In this document: positions 42,501-43,937 of the stretch, in pieces
Position numbering within the stretch: position 1 is the first letter of the stretch
Layout: every line of letters begins with the position of its first letter
Assembly (NCBI GenBank): GCA_028278555.1
Contig: JANQEA010000072.1
Coordinates: 103,195 to 147,131, forward strand
Origin: Candidatus Bipolaricaulota bacterium
Lineage (GTDB): Bacteria; Bipolaricaulota; Bipolaricaulia; UBA7950; UBA9294
DNA length: 43,937 nucleotides
Direction of reading: 5' to 3'
Notes under the pieces: generated by a model
What the model was told of the DNA's origin: nothing
Databases searched by the model: none
Seen by the model: the letters and a program-made list of their open reading frames with translations, nothing else
Translations under genes and position numbers: made by a program

Positions 42501-42937
42501 TCGTCATTCCTCCACGGATCTTCCCCGGGAGGGCTCGACGCCACCGGCGCTGTCTTCAGCTCAACTCGGTCGCCTGGCAGCAGCACGACCTTCCCCGTCT
42601 TGTTCAAGATCAGGCGCTCGCTCGCATCCCACGCCTGTGCGACGTAGAGGTAGTAGCCGTTCGCCAGACGCTCTCCCTGTTCGTTCGTCCGATCCCAGTC
42701 CACGGTGTCACCGAACACCACACCGGAATCCCACAGCTCGTTCTCCGACAGGTCGTAGATCGTCACCCTCAGGCTCGCTGCGCCGTTCGCTTCGAACCGG
42801 ATCACGTCCGCGTAGAGCGTCGCCGTGAAGCTTGTCTCGCCTGACCCACCCATCGCCAACAGCGGCACGAGAACCGCCGCGAACATCGCTCCGCTCAACA
42901 CACCCCACAGGGCCACCCTCCGAGGCCATCGACTCAT
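39578..42937 (-). CDS. Secreted fibre protein 2: Ig-like head, tandem repeats and S74 chaperone tail
   Basis: The 1119-residue protein starts at ATG 42937 after AAGGAGGAACAT; the frame is open 22 codons further but without a site. It has a signal peptide (about 8-30) and a FlgD-like Ig domain (about 33-120, with VTIYDLSENELWDSG and LANGYYLY). Several GVGTASPxYPLHL-type units and three copies of DDIYNSNxGNVGIGDTTP follow. Two blocks of about 24-residue NTAVGxxAL repeats lie near 640-780 and 870-1000. The C terminus is an S74 domain (SSMRFKTGIADL, YGLIAEEVAEVAPDLVI) and a coiled coil. The S74 part is nearly identical to that of the next gene upstream, showing recent duplication. Likely a trimeric surface fibre. 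Confidence 0.8.
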   Translation of the reverse strand: MSRWPRRVALWGVLSGAMFAAVLVPLLAMGGSGETSFTATLYADVIRFEANGAASLRVTIYDLSENELWDSGVVFGDTVDWDRTNEQGERLANGYYLYVAQAWDASERLILNKTGKVVLLPGDRVELKTAPVASSPPGEDPWRNDDPPFGPKAYDTTDWHVSNRIGVGTDAPAYPFHVKRTTLGTAFAVEDNTGYTLSFYSDNSGNGTMWIKGGGANKIKLTGSGDSYMNGGNVYMTGGNFGVGTASPSYPLHLRRTSAGTAFGVQDPTGYALSFYTDGEASGTLWIKGDGSNTLKLTGEGDSYVTGGNLGVGTASPTTTLDVAGTGRFTGAVTVGAYALPTADGTNEQVLTTDGSGTVSWQTVSGSGTSYWTLTGDDIYNSNAGNVGIGDTTPQAALTVESDDASNPAILGTNTNGYNGVLGAADGSLAGVCGFNNGDPGGPGLFGWSYNSTGLLANSAGGTNIIEARDGNGTTGDFGDDIQRFRVERDGDVYVDGDLTIGAYTLPNSDGTNGQVLATNGSGALSWTTVAAGSSNWTLSGNDLYNDNSGNVGIGDSTPDQKLDVAGSIELQGALYLGTQVLLHATGTTNTFVGVNAGDLSIAGSENTGVGRDALGSNVDGWDNTAVGYSALSSNVGSAAWNNTAVGARALSSNTDGGGNTAVGTRALLTNTAGSWNTALGPYALHASTGNHSTALGYKALQFLGTGSSNIAIGSSAGLALTSGSHNIYIDNAGQATESNTIRIGNSSFHSAAFMAGTRGVSVTGGEYVVIDANGQLGSTASAGSGYWTASGDDIYNSNSGNVGIGDTTPSEKLEVDGNIGLSGYIYVDGSRFVHNYGGSTNTFVGANAGNLSLTQNRNTGIGSEALMSLTSGENNTAVGELTLKATTTGSGNTAVGQGALDVNTTGDSNTAVGKDALGAAAGSEATENCAFGEGALASMTTGSDNIGIGYDAGNAMTSGWHNIYLGNAGQASESNTIRIGRPGGGDTDHNATYIAGIYGVTVATGIHVYMKSDGQLGTTTSSMRFKTGIADLGSTSDVLYDLRPVTFAYKPEIDPAGIPQYGLIAEEVAEVAPDLVIYDDVGDPYTVRYEQLVPLLLNELQRLNERVAALEAEVGTPK

Positions 42938-42973
42938 ATGTTCCTCCTTCGCAGATGCATAGGACTTCGGGAG

Positions 42974-43003
42974 AGTGTAGTGGGGAAAAGTTCGAACAGA
43001 CAA
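42974..43003 (-). promoter_or_regulatory. Promoter of fibre gene 2
   Basis: On the minus strand TTGTCT (43003-42998) and TACACT (42979-42974) are 18 bases apart, at the same distance from the start as in fibre gene 1. Confidence 0.5.
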
Positions 43004-43065
43004 GAAACAAACTCATGCGCCTATGAACTGGATGTTTTGCGGTTATGACTGATATGCAATGAAAC

Positions 43066-43101
43066 AGAGCGGAGAGGAGGCTGAGGCCTCCTCTCCGCTC
43101 T
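43066..43101 (-). terminator. Strong hairpin after fibre gene 3
   Basis: A 15-bp perfect stem (43066-43080 with 43087-43101, AGAGCGGAGAGGAGG and its complement) closes a 6-base loop, 23 bases after the stop of the gene at 43125. A short TGTTTC follows on the minus strand. It is a likely terminator. Confidence 0.7.
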
Positions 43102-43124
43102 AGCATTCCGCAGATGCTCGCCAG

Positions 43125-43937
43125 CTACAACAGAGACTCGACGAGCCGCCGGAGTTCCTCCAGCTCAGCCTCCAAAGCACCGATCCGAGCCTCCTGAGAT
43201 TCGAGTTCGATCGCCTTCTCCTGCAGCTCGTTCACGAGCAGCGGGACGAGCTGCTCGTAGCGGACCGTGTATGGCTCGCCAGTGTCCTCGTAGATGACGA
43301 GATCGGGCGCCACCTCGGCGACCTCCTCGGCGATCAAGCCATACTGAGGGATCCCTGCAGGATCGATCTCCGGCCTGTACGCGAACGTCACCGCGCGCAG
43401 GTCGTACAGAACGTCGCTCGTCGAGCCGAGATCCGCGATGCCGGTCTTGAAGCGTGCTGAAGACGTCAGTGTCCCTAGCTGGCCGTCCGACTTGATGTAC
43501 GCCGCTGTCCCTCCGGACACGGTGACGCCATTGATCCCAGCGATGTACGCAGCGTTGTGATCGGTGCCGTTCCCGATCCGAATCGCGTTTGATTCCGTTG
43601 TCACGCCATCGTGGCCAATGTAGATGTTGTCGCTGCCCGTGGTCAGGTTGCCCCCCGCGCTGTCACCGAGCGCGATGTTGGATGACCCCTCGGTGGTGGC
43701 TCGCAGGGAGTTACGCCCGACTGCGGTGTTGTACGATCCGGTCGTGTTGCTCTCCATGGCCCCGGATCCGACAGCTGTGTTGCGTTGACCCGACGTGTTG
43801 GCATACAAGGTCCCAGATCCGATGGCGCTGTTCTGCTGGCCTGACGTATTGCCGCCAAGGGTGTAGTAGCCGACAGCTACGTTGCTGTTCCCGGTGCTGG
43901 TCTCACTGAGCGCCCGATACCCGACGGCGGTATTGGA
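43125..43937 (-). CDS. Fibre protein 3 with S74 chaperone tail, C-terminal part (runs off window)
   Basis: The frame is open from the right edge through 270 codons to TAG at 43127-43125, so the N terminus is missing. The visible part starts in NTAVG-type repeats of about 23-24 residues (SNTAVGYRALSETSTGNSN, then NTSGQRNTAVGSGAMESNT). It continues to SNAIRIGNGTDHNAAYIAG, an S74 chaperone (SSARFKTGIADLGSTSD, YGLIAEEVAEVAPDLVI) and a coiled-coil tail (AIELESQEARIGALEAELEE). The last 130 residues match fibre protein 2 almost residue for residue except at the coiled coil, which diverges. It forms a tandem array with the two downstream genes. Confidence 0.8.
   Translation of the reverse strand, partial: SNTAVGYRALSETSTGNSNVAVGYYTLGGNTSGQQNSAIGSGTLYANTSGQRNTAVGSGAMESNTTGSYNTAVGRNSLRATTEGSSNIALGDSAGGNLTTGSDNIYIGHDGVTTESNAIRIGNGTDHNAAYIAGINGVTVSGGTAAYIKSDGQLGTLTSSARFKTGIADLGSTSDVLYDLRAVTFAYRPEIDPAGIPQYGLIAEEVAEVAPDLVIYEDTGEPYTVRYEQLVPLLVNELQEKAIELESQEARIGALEAELEELRRLVESLL

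Noticed and set aside
37078..43937. Dense short repeats that could suggest a CRISPR array or satellite DNA
   Set aside because: The repeats keep one reading frame with conserved Gly/Asn residues and varying third bases, so they are coding repeats in the fibre proteins.
37078..43937. Prophage tail-fibre module
   Set aside because: S74 domains suggest phage, but there are no capsid, portal, terminase, integrase or lysis genes, and the two full proteins begin with signal peptides.

Overview
The window is GC-rich bacterial chromosome, densely coded on both strands. Genes commonly overlap by 4 bases (ATGA/GTGA) and have strong GGAGG-type ribosome binding sites. The few promoters that can be read look like sigma-70 sites (for example TTGAGG-N17-TATAAT in front of the tRNA). 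There are no rRNA genes, insertion sequences, CRISPR arrays or phage structural modules. I cannot fix the lineage from this sequence alone. The mix of genes (BTAD regulators, F420-ligase-like protein, PanB, S74-tipped fibre proteins with signal peptides) would suit an uncultured phylum-level lineage such as Bipolaricaulota, but that is a low-confidence guess.

Layout. 1-2832 (minus): an operon of a saccharopine-dehydrogenase-like enzyme, an alpha/beta hydrolase and a secreted M1-peptidase-like protein cut by the window edge. 2961-3650 (plus): an unrecognised protein. 3734-10556 (minus): two transcription units, each starting with a paralogous GNAT acetyltransferase. They carry a DUF3788 protein and an aldo/keto reductase in one, and a GyrI-like ligand-binding protein, a nucleotidyltransferase and a UvrA-family ATPase (with one frameshift) in the other. 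A WYL-type regulator at 10641 is divergent, and near-identical inverted-repeat operators precede both GNAT genes. This looks like one regulon for handling small molecules or DNA damage.

11660-15691 (plus): an M28 peptidase with an extra C-terminal domain, an MFS transporter and a membrane-anchored protein resembling an inactivated metallopeptidase. 15692-18117 is a decay island: a truncated CBS-domain remnant, about 600 bases without a convincing gene but with strong hairpins, a secreted vWA protein and a formamidopyrimidine-DNA-glycosylase remnant. 18118-26077 (plus): an MFS transporter, then a translationally coupled operon of a BTAD/ATPase regulator, a sugar nucleotidyltransferase, an N-acetylhexosamine-kinase-like enzyme and an ABC-2 type exporter. 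26150-28380: a third MFS transporter and an F420-0:glutamate-ligase-like protein, converging on a fold-III PLP decarboxylase (29845-28355) whose promoter implies a leaderless mRNA.

30110-35926: a 33-residue membrane microprotein with its own promoter, a secreted unknown protein, Maf, PanB, a 421-residue unknown, a glutamine-synthetase-family enzyme and a ribbon-helix-helix regulator. 36081-43937 (minus): a membrane-anchored unknown, tRNA-Thr(CGU), and three tandem genes for long secreted fibre proteins. These have YadA-head-like repeats and C-terminal S74 (intramolecular chaperone) domains with coiled-coil tails. This array, probably a surface-fibre system, and the two-operator WYL regulon are the most notable items.
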